Positions 44,234-56,399 of a stretch of 64,000 nucleotides of DNA are shown here, piece by piece. The notes beneath the pieces are model-generated. The model searched no databases and was not told the origin of the DNA. It saw nothing but the letters and a program-made list of their open reading frames with translations. The position numbers and the translations under genes are program-made. Position 1 is the stretch's first letter. Each line of letters starts with the position of its first letter. The stretch comes from Heligmosomoides polygyrus polygyrus (taxonomy: Eukaryota > Nematoda > Chromadorea > Rhabditida > Heligmosomidae), in the NCBI GenBank assembly GCA_947396885.1, contig OX377201.1, positions 62,026,623 through 62,090,622 of the forward strand, read 5' to 3'.

Positions 44234-45060
44234 ATGGCCAAAACCGCAGGAAATCGATCGATGAACTCCCCTGCTGGTGGTTCTCTCGTTACAGCGCCAG
44301 GGAGGTCATCGCCCACGGCTACCTCATCGGACCCGCTCACTCAGCTGCAGTATGGGCCGAGCGAAGATGCCAGGCTACGTAAAGCATGTCGTCGAGCCGT
44401 TGATTCAGACGAGGGAGGAGATACAAGAAGTTAATAGAAGAAACGCGGATTTACTGCAAAAGTTCAGCTGCTCAGGGAAGAAAATCTTCCTTTAAAAGCA
44501 AAGTTAGCGAGCATGGATGCCTCTAGAGCAGCTACGGCTGAAGTCACGTCTAATGTAAATGCCAGCACTAGTCTTGCGAGAGTTGATCATGAAATTGACA
44601 GATCCATTGTGCTCTCTCATGTTCCTGAATCCTTCTCGTCGAAATCTTCGGAAAGGTTGTCTCACGACTTTGCATATGTTTCAGATCTTCTTGACTGTCT
44701 TGCTGTAGAGTGCACCCCCGTTTCGGTCTATCGTTTGGGTAGGCGCGAGCAGGACAGGCCTCGGCTCATTAAGGTCGTACTTCCGGCCAGCTAGTTTCAG
44801 CGGCTGGCGATAAGGCGTGCTCCACGCCTGCGTTTCTCACCCTCTCACAAGGGTGTTTATCAGCGCCCTTCACTAACGTGGGAGGAGAAAATGCGCAGGA
44901 GGGAGCAACGCCATGTGGCTAGTGGTGAACTGGGGGATAACAGCGCCATGCGAGAAACCCAAGCTCGTGAGGCCTGTCTTTCCCCAACCCTCTCCACTAC
45001 CCCAGTCGCCAGTCGCGTTGTTTCGACGTCGTTCAACAGTGGCCCTACGGGAAACTGCTG
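44234..45060 (+). pseudogene. CR1-like ORF1 (nucleic-acid-binding protein), broken
   Basis: ORF1 proteins of this group bind element RNA. Readable pieces: a coiled-coil-like segment (EEIQEVNRRNADLLQ then KVQLLREENLPLKAKLASM after a frame change near 44455), then IDRSIVLSHVPESF, LLDCLAVECTPVSVYRLGRR and RPRLIKVVLPAS, similar to the RRM-like part of ORF1. After a nonsense TAG at about 44792-44794 the frame continues FQRLAIRRAPRLR and RPSLTWEEKMRRREQ. The ORF1 stop TGA (about 45058-45060) is next to the ORF2 start region. Confidence 0.65.
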
Positions 45061-48000
45061 AATGGTCGCCGGATTAACTGCTTTGGCCTACTAACAAACG
45101 TGAGGCCGCTTGTAAAGAACTGCAGCGCTTTAGTTATGAATTTATGCGTCTACAAATACGACTTTGTCGTATTGACTGAAACATGGCTGAGCAGCGAAAA
45201 TGAGCTCAGACCTCTTTTGGGATTTGTCAGCAACCAGTATATAGGAATAAGATGTGATCGGATTGGGAAAAAAGGAGGCGGGATACTACTTCTGCTGAAG
45301 AAGACTTTTTCGCTTAACGTAGTGTTTCAGGAATCTATACTAAACTGCTACGAAATCCTGGTATGTGACATCAAAGATTACCTTGCTGAGTTCCGTATCA
45401 TATGCGTATACAGAACCCCTGATTGCAATGCCTCAGGGTCGCATCAACTATGCAAGGCTATAAGTGATTTTTGTGCCACAGGGCTCACCACGGTTTTGAT
45501 GGGAGATTTCAATCTCCCTGATCTTAAGTCTTACCAAAGCAGTCATGCGGCTAGGAACTTTTCTCAGGTTTTCGAAACCCACGGTTCTCAGCAGTTAGTG
45601 TACTCGCCCACAAGACGTAATTCAGTTCTGGATTTAATTTTATGCAACCAGCAAGGTTTCATCAGCAATGTGCAAGTAGGGCCTCCTATCGGTACTAGCG
45701 ACCACGCTACAATAACGTATCAGTTAGACTTTAAGCCTAAGGTTAAGGAGGTTACATGGGTACGAGACTTCAACAAAGCTGATTATTCCCAAATTGGTAA
45801 GTACCTAATGGATATTGACTGGATCGGTATAATGAACTCCGGAGGCACCGTAGATCAACTCTATGAAACCCTGCTCGCAATTCTCCATCACACTATTGAA
45901 TTGTATGTACCTATCAGACAGCTGGGCGCGTGTAGCGCAGTCGGAGGAGGCGCCACTGCCGCGTGCACCCGATACCAGGTTGCTGGTTCGGATTTCTCGC
46001 CCAGGCCAACCAAGCCTTCCATCCCTCCGGGGTCGGTGAATTGGTACCAGACTTGTCTGAGAAGGATAAAGCACTGACTTGTACATCGGCTGGCCACCGC
46101 AAGTCATTGTATGGCCAAATACGAATTCAACACGCACCCACGACATCCCGTAGAAGTAGAATGCGCTGGCGCATCCCAGAAGAGATTGACTAACGCCGTC
46201 CTTTATCCTTTATCTTTATGAGACAGCTAAACGACGACGGGGAAAATTACCCTATCCATCTTAAAAGAATGATTTTCCACCGTTTTCACTATTGGAAAAA
46301 GGCATGTTTAACCGATAAACCTGAAGACTGGTCTTCATACGAGTTTTGGTCCACAAAACTTAGTAAGGCTTTGCATCGCTACAGCGTCTACGTAGAAAGG
46401 AAAGTCACCACTTCTGCAGAAAAGATAGCCTTTTATAGGCTTATTCGGTCTCGGACTGGGGGAGATAATGTAGTTCCCAGACTATTCGACGAATGTGGTG
46501 AAACGGTATCTACAGCTAAAGATAAAGCGGACTTGTTGGGAAGAGTTTTCCAGAAAGTATATTCTAAAAATCATTTTGATGGAAATAGTTCTGTATTGAA
46601 TGATATTGCAGATTTGCCGCGCTTTCCGCGCATGAGTTCCGCGCCATGGTTTCACAGAGACGATATAATTGAGGTGTTGGCTAAATGGCCGAAATCTTCG
46701 TCATTATCTCCAGATTACATTCCTCTAAGCTTCATTAAAAATGTTGCTCTTTACATTGCTTACCCACTGGAGCAAATATTGAATTTGAGCTACACCACAG
46801 CGGAAGTACCTGCTAGGTGGAAGCATGCTTTTGTGACTCCCATCCTTAAAAAGGCCCCTCTATATGATCCCAGGAACTACCGGCCAATAAGCATCACCTC
46901 AATCTTTGCAAGAACTTTCGAAAAAATACTTAAGAAGCACATCCTGAGTCATCTTGAGGCTCATGGTGTAATTCTGGCAACCAGTACGGTTTTCTCAAGG
47001 ACAGATCTGTAGAAACAGCCGTCCTTACCTCCTTGAATGACTGGTCAAGGGCTGCTGAAGAGAAGAGGCGCACAGATGTTGTGTATTTTGACTTTTCAAA
47101 GGCTTTTGACAAAGTGTCAGTCAAAAAATTAGCGGTCAAGTTGGAGACAGTTGGGGTTCACCCCGCAATTGTAAACTGGATCCGAGAATTTCTTACAGGA
47201 AGAACTTATCAGGTTAATGTTAAGGACCAGTTTTCCGATGTCTTCTCAGCTTTAAGTGGTGTTCCTCAAGGAGGTGTTTTATCACCAATCCTATTCTTGT
47301 TATATACCTATGAACTCCCTAATTGCATAACTAATTTGGGAGTCACTTGTAAAATGTATGCTGATGATGTAAAAATCTACAGAAGAATAGATGGTGCACA
47401 GGATTCAATGTCCCTCCAGACGGCGATAGATTTCATTAGTTCTTGGGCAGAAAGATGGGAGTTGCCACTTGCAGCTGAAAAGACGCACTTTCTATTGATT
47501 GGATCCAAGTATCATACCCAAACACCGACGTATCGAATTAATGGTCAGGCTCTGAAAAAGGCGGATGAAGCTCGTGACGTGGGTTATATTATAACGAGTG
47601 ATTTGTCTTTTTCAAAGCACTGCCAACTTTTGGTGAAGAAGGCAAGTTTCCGTATCTATAACCTGTTCAGGGCTTTGAAATCCTGTATTCCCGAGATCAA
47701 CATACGGGCTTTCAAAAGCTATGTTCGGCCTATCGTTGAAACTGGAACTACAGTATTCAATCCATCTAGAAATAGGGATCTCGATCTTTTGGAAAGCGTA
47801 CAAAATGCCTTCACGAGGAAGCTCATGATAAGATGTTTTTCAGTGGATTACAGCTCGATTCCAAGTGGTTCCCAACGGTCTGACTTCTTTGGTCTTCAAT
47901 CATTGAAGAACAGAAGGAAAACTGCTGATATTGTCATGATGTATAAAATCCTGTCCAGGAAGTTATCAATCAATCCGGAAGATTTCTTTGAAGGGATGCT

Positions 48001-48175
48001 GACAAAATCTGTAAGAGGAAAGCTTAAGCTTCGAGTGTCGATTGCTAAGTCACGGATTAGATCAGATTTTCTAACCTACAGGGTTCTCAAAGAATTCAAC
48101 TTGCTGCTTGGCAAGTACGATGATTTGGATTCACCTCCTACACACGTGCACGAGACTGTCTGTGCATGTGTGTAG
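45061..48175 (+). pseudogene. CR1-like ORF2 (endonuclease-reverse transcriptase), broken by SINE and one frameshift
   Basis: ORF2 nicks target DNA and copies element RNA into it. Endonuclease: LLTNVRPLVKN, VVLTETWLSS, MGDFNLPD, GTSDHATI. A SINE (45924-46220) splits it; removing the SINE and one target copy restores the frame. RT: FVTPILKKAPLYDPRNYRPI, then a one-base deletion near 46979-46984, then YFDFSKAFDKV, SGVPQGGVLSPILF, MYADDVKIY and the thumb/tail through VHETVCACV with TAG at about 48173-48175. The open 380-codon segment 47033-48175 is the longest intact part. Confidence 0.88.
45924..46220 (+). mobile_element. tRNA-derived SINE inside CR1-like ORF2
   Basis: About 297 bp flanked by the 8-bp duplication agacagct (45916-45923 and 46221-46228). 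A box TAGCGCAGTCGG (45933-45944) and B box GGTTCGGATTT (45985-45995) lie at the head; the tail is ctttatcctttatctttat. A diverged relative lies at 49.29 kb. Confidence 0.85.
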
Positions 48176-49284
48176 AAGGTCTACTACATGTTGAATTCCG
48201 TGAAGTGCTCGAAGATATGCTACTACTCATGCATTGTTTAACAGTGATTGTTAATTGTTATGTTTTGTGCTAGAAATTTTTTGTTCGTTCCCTTTTTAAC
48301 ATCATTGATGCTAGACTTTGTTCTACGCCATAAATAAATAAATAAATATTTTCGAAGGGCTTTCTAGCAAAAACAAGGCTATCCTTCTACGCGCTTACAA
48401 AACTTACATCCGTCCTATAGTGGAATCTAGCACTACAGTATTCAATCCTTGCAGGAAAAAAGACATCTAGTGCATTGAAAGGGTACAGAATAATTTCAGG
48501 CGCAAGCTGATGGTACGCCCTGGCGATTTCAGGTATGAAAGAATGCCAAACGCTCTAGTAAGGAATAGATGCCTTGAATCGCCTTCGCTTGCATCTCGGG
48601 GAAAGTAATTGATGTATGCATGGTTCATAAGATTTTGCTTAACGGATACAATGGTATTAAGTGTAGTATGAAACAGTTGTTTCATTTTACGAGTTCAAGC
48701 ACCAGAGGCTGTGCATTCAAAATCGCGTTAACTCGTCCTAAAGCGACGCTATACGCTAAGTCCTTTACGTATAGAGCAGGAACTGCATACCTTAAGGTTA
48801 CGAAGAGTCTGCCAAATGGGCTATCCCTAAACCACTTTAAGAGGTTAGCAAAAAATTACTTCAGTATGATGCTTCTTGGTGAATCACAGAGTAATACCGA
48901 TTACTACTGTTTGCTTGTTGTGTTCATAATATGATGTTATGTTATGCTTTAATTAGTGTTGTTGTGTTTGAGATATTGTTCTTCTTTTATGCTTGCCTTT
49001 TGCAAATGTAATAAACTTATAACTTATAACTTATAGCCAACTAAGTTTGCTCGTAAAGCCTTAAGACTAATTCAGGTAAAGATTAACACTCATAGAGAGG
49101 ACCTCTGTATCATCCCGTGTTTAGAAGAGAAGTGCTGTGGCTTGAAGGGCCTCAAATTTTAAGCCTTCACTATCGCTCTGTACAACGCATCCAACCATAA
49201 CAGAAAATAGCCAGCACATATGAGCGCACCTACCATTGTTCCCAGCTCACTGGTTTAATAATTAGTGATAAAAATCTAGCGATT

Positions 49285-49480
49285 CGTGGTAGCGTAGCCG
49301 GAGGCGGCGCTCGCTTTGGCGTGCACCCTCAGTCGAAGTTCCTGGTTCGGATTTCTCGCCAAGTCCAACCAAACATTCCATCGCTTCGAAGACGATGAGT
49401 TGGTATCAGACCTGTCTGGTAAGGACCAAAGCACTCATGGCCACCACAGGTCAAAGCATAAGCCATATAAAAATTAAATT
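49285..49480 (+). mobile_element. tRNA-derived SINE, second copy
   Basis: Collinear with the SINE at 45.92 kb: TAGCGTAGCCGG (49290-49301), CTGGTTCGGATTTCTCGCC (about 49342-49360), then gttggtatcagacctgtct and a weak match to the end of the unit. More diverged and without a clear duplication. Confidence 0.75.
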
Positions 49481-51600
49481 CTCCTCCAGGGAAAAATAAA
49501 AATAAGGTAAAAATAAGTAATCATGGAGTAAAAATTTGGCGGAAGTCAGCGGTCAAACAAATAAATTCCTGGGGTGTACTGTAGGTGAGGAATAATAATA
49601 GAATGATTGGCAAAAGGAGGGCGTGAGTTTTGAAAGCGTCGTGAAAATGAAGCAAGTTCGAACAGTCTTTCTAGGATGCGCCACGCATCCAACCATTGTA
49701 AGGCGTAAATACGAAAGGAAAAATAAAAGCATATTAAATAAAAGTGAGGGGTCGTAAATATCTAAACCTTGTTTGGCGTACCCGCGTATTCTACTCCACC
49801 CCGATTGGAAGGATCAATATATCGCCGCGGCACTGGAAATGTGAAAACTCTAGTTAGGCCATTTATGGTGCCCTCAGATGGCGCGAGGGGTCACAGAGGC
49901 AGGAAAGTGGACTGGCTCCGGAACTAATCTGGGTCCCGAACAGGGCTATTGTTCATTTGACTTGTAATAAACTGATACAAACGAACCAGAATTTGAAATC
50001 GAACCACCCTTCAATTCAGAATTAATTGGTGAATGCTCTGGTAGACTATTTTTCCGCTTTTGAACAAATTTTTAAATGACACTCAGTTTGCATTTGGGGC
50101 AAGTTTGCTTCGTAACTGCGTGGCCAAAATGTCTTCCAGCCTAGTCGGAATATCACCCATGGAAGACTATAAGTGTTTTCATAGGCCTCCAAATATCCGT
50201 GTTCCTTTCTTCAAAGAAACGATTTTGTGCCCACTTTAATCATGAGAGAAATGTACGGCTAACTGCGAAGAAATGTCACGTAGGAAACTTTGCTAGCCTA
50301 CAATTACTAAGGATTTCAATCCTAAAGGTTCCAACTTAGCAGCTTTATTTCCACTGTCGCCTTCAACGGTACAAACGATTATAAGCACATACAAGCTTGA
50401 TATGCCGAAATTAGAGTCCTCCAAAGTGGACACATTTTGTGAAACTAATGCCAATTAAATTATCGAATCATTTAGAAAATTTCATCATTCTGACCGCAAA
50501 AACCTGGGTATCCAGATGACTATGGGTTAGTATATATGAGGTAAAAAGTAAGCTTTAATAGGCCGAATCTCTTCTTTCATTAGTCGCTTAGGAGCTGTGG
50601 GTGTAATTATCTCCCGCGAAGGAAGGGATCAGCCGACGCAGCTAGGAATTAGGTCGCTGAAGTATTTTTCAGGCGCTCGCTAGGCGCTTTGCTGCTCACT
50701 GGGAAGAGGGCTCGGTGCTGATCACAAATATGTGTTTCAATTTACATTGTGCTCAGTTTGAAAAGCGCTGCAGAAAAGCGGCGGAAAAGGCGCTTTTTCC
50801 GATCTTTCTGCCCAAAGACCAAAACTAAAAGCCGGTATTGTAGCTGCCCCGTGCTAACCGTGAAAGAAGCTCGTTCACGGTGAGCACTGCCTCAGTCTTA
50901 TGCATGAAACCGACAAATGCACCAAGGTAAAGAAAGAGATTCCTTTCATGTTTAGATCCATCTATCCAACAAGTGAGCAAACATATTGTTTGAAACTGTT
51001 CAAAATTTTCATTTTTTTGAGGAAAATAATGGTTTAAATCTTGTTTTAAAGAGCAGGAACGCACCTACGTTTTAGTGCCAAAGGAAGAGAATGCGTCGCG
51101 TAGTAGTTTTTATTCGATTGAACGCGAAATTTCTGTTCACATGGTATTTCGGGACTTGTGAACGATAGAACAAATACAAACTGTAAAGAACACACATGTA
51201 CTCACGCTGATGTTTCACGCAAGTAATATTTACACTACCAATCAAACAAAAATCGCGACGAGCTTTTCGAGCGCATGGGGCGATCTGGCATTTTAATGCG
51301 CTATCGCTATTGCCTGCTGCATTTTTCCTTTTAAAACGAAATTTAATAAATTATTTTTCTCAAAAGATAAAAATTTTATTTCATCATTTAATAAAATTCA
51401 TTCGGGCAGCAGAACTAAAAATTCCAAAGAAAGCTATGCCAAATTTTCCTTGGACAAAAAAAAAAATTAAATCTTCATGGAGAGTCTGTGGTTTAACCTG
51501 TAAGAAAGTCATTTCGATTTGGAAGAGACCGCTTTGAGTGTAAAGTCTTGGGCTAGATTAAGAGAATGGCCAACTCGACGTGAAATAATTGAGTTAGCCA
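49480..51600. other. Intergenic, nothing recognised
   Basis: About 2.1 kb of AT-rich sequence with a few short ORFs lacking motifs. No RNA gene or repeat unit was identified by eye. Confidence 0.4.
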
Positions 51601-53935
51601 TCGATAACGTCAGAGGTGGCGATGTCCGTTCCTCCTCGTGGTGTCATTGGAATAACTAAGCCGAACACGGACCCTCGAGTACAGCTGTCATGGTGGATTC
51701 GGTTACGAGGCGCGTAACGCAGATGGTGATGCTATCCTTGAGTACGAGGTATCGCATAACCTCACCATAGTGAACACCGTATTTCGTAAACGCGATTCCC
51801 ACCCCATCTAGTTCCATAGCGGAACCAGCAGAACTCAAATATACTTTGTCGTTGTGAAGGATCGTGACCGAAATTTCGTCACAGAAGGTCGTCCGTATGA
51901 GACGGTCGCCCCACAGCATCGGCCGCTGATCTGCACTTTGAAGATCGCCTCTCCGAGGCTGAAGCAGGTCGAGCGATGCGTTTCACAAAGAATCAAGTGC
52001 TGGCGGATGAGAGAGAAGGAAGCAGCTGTGATTTCTCGCTGCATGGCTGTGGAAAGATGACGTGAAAGCAAAAGTGCAAGAGAAGAAGTCGCTTTATCAC
52101 GTGTTTCTCGGCGAAAAGACAGCCGATAACTGGCAGAACTACCAAAAAGCAAAGAAAGCTGCAAAGAAGGCCGTGGCTGTTGCAAAAGCCACTCATTATG
52201 AAGATGTCAACGAGAAGCTCGAGTCACGCGACGGTGAGCGGTATCTGTATCGACTTGCTAAGAAATCGCCATCGGCAGACCGAAGATATTGAGAAGTTTT
52301 TCATCAATGATGAGAACGGCGATCTTCTTATGGATCGCAAGAAGGCATTGAAGCTATGGTGTGATTACTTTGAGGAAATCTCTACAGTAGAATATCCTCA
52401 TGCAGCCATTTCTTCAACGGCTCTAACCCACGGCCCTGTCCAGAAGATCACCATGGAGATGGAAGCGGTTTTGAAGAAGATGAGGCCAGGTAAGGCAACT
52501 GGGCCCGACGACGTGGCGGCTGATTTATGGAACTCTGTTTTGGCGAAGTTGGCGAGTTTTGGCGGTTGGCAAAGTTCTTTAATGCAGCGGAGAAGAAAGT
52601 GCCGGAGTGTTGGCACAACAGTATGACGATTCCGATTTGGAAGAAGAAGGGCAGTCCTGCTGACTGCTCCAATTACCGTCCGATTCGCTTGCTTTCGCAC
52701 AGCATGAAGATCTTCGAGCGAATCCTCGATAGAAGAATCCGTGAAATCGTCAAGCTCTCCGACAACCAGTGCGGCTTTGTGTCTGGTTGTGGGATCATTG
52801 ATGCTATACACGCCGCCCGCCTCCTAGTGGAGTAGCATCGCGAGAGACAGAAGCCGGTGCATATCGCCTTTCTCGACTTGGAGAAGGCTTTCGACCGCGT
52901 ACCGCGTGAGGTTATATGGTACGCTTTGCGACGACACAACGTACCTAAGGAACTTTTAGAGTGGGTGCGGATGCTCTATTCTTGCCCAAAGAGTAGAGTG
53001 CAAGCTGCAGCTGGAACCTCAATGGAGTTTCCCATCTCTGTTGGGGTGCACTAGGGTTCTGCGCTTTCTCCACTCCTCTTTGTTGTCGTCATGGATGCCA
53101 TTACGTGAGATCTTCAGCAGCCTATTCCATGGACGCTGCTTTATGCTGATGACGTTATGCTCACTTGCGAAGAGAAAGACGATCTCGAGGGGCAGGTGCA
53201 AGCTTGGTGCGACCGCTTGGCTATGTTCGGACTCAAATTGAACGTCAAGAAGACCGAGTATCTAACGACTGACGTGAACGAGTCCGGCTCCATTAAGATT
53301 GACGGCACTGAGCTTGCACGCACTTCGGTGTTCAAATACCTGGGATCAGCAATAGCGTCTGACGGCGGTCTGATGGTTGAAGTGAACTCACGCGTGAGTG
53401 CAGCTTGGTCCAAGTGGCGTTCGCTGACTGGCGTGCTCTGCGATAGGAAGATACCAGAGCACCTGAAGTCGAAGATTTACAGAGCCGTCGTGCGCCCGGT
53501 AGCGATATACGGCGCTGAGTGTTGGCCTGCGACTAAGGAAGTTGAAACACACTTCAGCGTCATGGAGATGAAGATGCCTGGACGGCTGGAGTCACGCGCA
53601 TGGACCGCATTCGAAATGATGCTATTCGGCAAAAGTTCGGTGTTGCGCCGATAGCGGAAATGATGCGCGAAGCTCGCTTGCGGTGGTACGGCCACGTTCT
53701 GCGTGGGAAAGAAGACAACGTCCGCAAGATTGGCCCTGAGTTGGAAGTATCTGGAAAGCGGCCTAGAGGACGCCCGAAGCAGCGTTGGTCCGATACGTTA
53801 CACACGGACATGAAAGTAGCTGGTGTCCACCCTGATCAAGCGCAGGATCGGGAAGGGTGGCGTCTTAACACCAGAAGAGCGGACCCCGCGACGATGCGGG
53901 ACAAACGCTGAAGAAGAAGAAGAAGAAGAAGAAGA
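51600..53935 (+). mobile_element. Second RTE-like family, 5'-truncated, with (AAG)n tail
   Basis: The endonuclease C-terminus (LEYEVSHNLTIVNTVF, RNFVTEGRPYETVAPQHRPL) is followed by a linker and RT: MRPGKATGPDDV, WKKKGSPADCSNYRPIRLLS, CGFVSGCGIIDAIH, FLDLEKAFDRVPREVIWYAL, LLYADDVMLT, FKYLGSAIASDGG, and the tail LRWYGHVLRGKEDN and RPRGRPKQRW. Multiple stops and shifts. The 3' end is an aag repeat (about 53909-53935). It differs clearly from the other RTE family in the window. Confidence 0.88.
53157..53654 (+). pseudogene. RTE-like RT thumb and C-terminal fragment
   Basis: A 165-codon open stretch following the YADD box: EGQVQAWCDRLAMFGLKLNV, then TSVFKYLGSAIASDGG and VRPVAIYGAECWPATK. The next part (53600-53911) continues in another frame to the element's end. 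Confidence 0.85.
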
Positions 53936-54435
53936 CCACCTTCGAAAATTGAGGCGGATCGAGCATGGAGATGAATCATCCAGAATTTTGTTCAATGTTT
54001 TCACAAAAAAAAATCCAGCACCTAGGTAGCGCCCTCGCGGAGCGGGTTTTGCGGATGCGAGCCTTAATAGAGAAGTTAAACGAGGCCGTTTTGATGAATC
54101 TCGATTTAGGATTTTCTTTGCATGACTCCATTATTTCACAATTGTTAATGTAACGCATTGTTTGACTACTCGCCACGTTTCTAGCAACTATTCACGATAA
54201 ATTGAATCTTCGTGCCCCAGTATGAAGTTGTCAATATGAAGAGGAGTCCTTTCTGATGACCATTTCCGTTGCGATTTAACATAGAGAGCTTTGGAAGATC
54301 ATGGCAGATCTTTTTTAGGAAGTGCAAAATTCCTGCGCCACAGAGGAATCGGACCTGATATACGTCTCATCTCAAAGTCCCATGGTTACCTAGCATCTTT
54401 TCCCTGTTAGCATGCTTGCAAGCGCAGTCGATGAG

Positions 54436-54590
54436 GCCCAAAATTCGAATATATTCATAATTCAAATATTCGATGAGGCTCGATATTCGAATATATTCAT
54501 TATTCGAATATTCGATTTTTCATAAAACCGAAGATGTTCGATTATTCGTTTATTCGAAAAAATTTTTAGAAGGACACAAGTATAGTATCG
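54436..54590. repeat. TTCGAA/AATATTCG-rich array C
   Basis: Short array of gaatattcgaa-like motifs. The right border acaagtatagtatcg is the inverse of the array D left border (ctactatacttgtgctc). Confidence 0.65.
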
Positions 54591-55173
54591 ACCCACGGCA
54601 ACTGTACGGCTATCCCAGTACGTATCGCCACAGTGAACTTATCGACGCACACGTATGCGTTGCGGCCGGAAGGCGCCGTGCCCCCACCTCTCCCTCCCGC
54701 CTCCGCCTTGGGATTGAACCTTTCGGCTGTATTTTTTCCGTTAAATTGCTGTAAGTCGTTGATGAATCCGGCCCCGGAGCGGAAGTAACAGGAATATGAT
54801 TGCGATCTAACGCTTTGATAAGGCGACCAGTACTGACCGATACATGGTGCTGATCATACATCTTTGCTCGGTGTTGACCGCATGCTTGTTTGTTTCTCTG
54901 ACGTTTGAGTAACGCCTTTCCGTTGCTGCGCATTCGGAAGCTTCTGTCGCTCAGAGCGGGAAGCTGAAGCGGGAGTCCTCGCGGTCCGTTAGGAAAGCTT
55001 TTCGGCAGGTGAGCAAAATCGATCAGGCGCCAAGCACCTATGGGCAGTACCGATTTTTTCCTGACGTTGACCGTCTGAGGGTCGGGAGTCATGGTAAACT
55101 TCAGTGGTTCCACCGCTAGAGCGAAGTGTAGGATCGTGCTGAAGGTCGTGAGAAGGGTTGCCGAACATTCTCA

Positions 55174-56395
55174 TCAGGGAATGTCGTAAGCTTCCCAGGG
55201 AATTTCTGATTGAGACCTATATCACGTGAAAGAGCTCGAGACGCTGATCACAGATGTGTAGTCCAAATTTGCTATATGGATCTCCTAAGCGAGTTGTGGC
55301 CGGCGGAAGCCGCACAAACATACTCTTCATAAACAGTGCACCTTATGCAAGCTGTCTTCTTACAATCACTGACGAAGCAGTCGATCGTACCAAAGTTGAA
55401 CAAATAATCACCAAGGGTAACAAACGGACCTGGATGATCAGCAGCATATCCTGCTTTGTACCATGAATATTTCAGAAAGTTCGAAAATCTAGAGGCACGA
55501 AATGTTCGGTATATTTGTGATATAGCCTTCAATAAATTGTAGTCCCAGTCGGAGTCGTTATCAGCGGAATCGCCTGTATCCGTCTCGATTTCTACGAATG
55601 CTGCAGCATCCTCTCGGAGAACAGCACCGAACCTTGCGGCAATCTTCCTTTCTTCGCGTGTAGTCGCACTGCTATCCTCAGGTGATCCAAATTCAAAAAG
55701 CAGAATGGAGACTACCCTTTCTGGGGAAAAGGCATAGCGAGTGAAGAAAAATCAACGGCGCATCGAAGCTTTCAAAATTAATCTACTAGGCCAAACATTT
55801 GAAATACTTGCTGGGCAATGTATGAGATTAGAAGCCGGTTAGCGGAAGTTTAGATTTATGATTACGTGTGCAGCTGGTCAAGAGCATGTTTGTTTCGTAA
55901 ATTTTTTGTTGTTCAATCAGTGTTCAGGAAGGTTTGGACAGACATATAATAGATGATTTGATTAAATTTTTGACATCCTTTACGTCATGAATAAAATATC
56001 TTACCTGAAATATGTTTCCAACTTCAATTATACTAGTAGACGTAAATGCAAGTCGCCATCAGCCGTTCGCTCAAAAATGTGCTCAAAATGAGACTATAGG
56101 TCCTCGTCGAAGATAGGTCACAAATGCAAGAACAACGTCACTCACGGGAACCAAACCCATGACCCGATTCCTGTGAAGCAAACACTCTACCTCTGCGTCG
56201 CTGCCGCTGCTGTCTGCGCTGCCAATCGCGCCTCTAGTTACGAAACAACGCGGCTTCCACCGGCCGCAACTCGCACAGAAGATCCATATAGCAAATTTGG
56301 ACTATACATCTGTGATCAGCGTCTCGAGCTCGTTCACGTGATATAGGTCTCGATCCGAAGTTCCATGCGAAGCTCACGGCATTCCCTGGTCAGTG
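55174..56395. mobile_element. Inverted-repeat (foldback) element
   Basis: The left arm (about 55174-55320) and right arm (about 56240-56395) are inverted copies including gagacctatatcacgtgaa, gctcgagacgctgatcacag and ccaaatttgctatatggatc. The interior has no transposase but carries a tRNA-like segment near 56.17 kb. Confidence 0.75.
56130..56215 (-). repeat. tRNA-like SINE head
   Basis: On the minus strand, GCAGAGGTAGAGTG (A-box/D-arm-like), then an anticodon-arm-like stretch TTCACAGGAATCGGG and GGGTTTGGTTCCC (B-box-like). Better preserved than the other tRNA-like remnants but with a non-consensus B box. Confidence 0.45.
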
Positions 56396-56399
56396 ATCG

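Larger units (their letters stand above)
44054..48345 (+). mobile_element. CR1-like element B, near full length, inserted in element A
   Basis: 4,292 bp between atatt duplications (44049-44053 and 48346-48350). It contains ORF1, ORF2 (endonuclease-RT) and an (ataa)n 3' tail (48330-48345), the expected order for this superfamily. A SINE interrupts ORF2. One single-base shift and a few ORF1 lesions are the other defects, so it is younger than the other retroelements here. Confidence 0.88.
43590..49030 (+). mobile_element. CR1-like element A, 3' portion, split by element B
   Basis: The left part (43590-44053) encodes NYLSGRTFQVKIGETSD, a broken PQGGVLSP region and MFADDVKIY. The right part (48351-49030) resumes exactly in frame with FEGLSSKNKAILLRAYKTYI and RPIVESSTTVFNP, and ends in a (ttataac)n-type tail at about 49014-49034. 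In-frame stops make it inactive. The two parts are separated by element B. Confidence 0.88.

Noticed and set aside
53800..54029. Glu-rich ORF (EEEEEEEED)
   Set aside because: Translation of the (AAG)n tail of the RTE-like element.
54610..55113. 167-codon minus-strand ORF
   Set aside because: GC-rich, no motif, lies between a satellite array and an inverted-repeat element, and has no splice or neighbour support.
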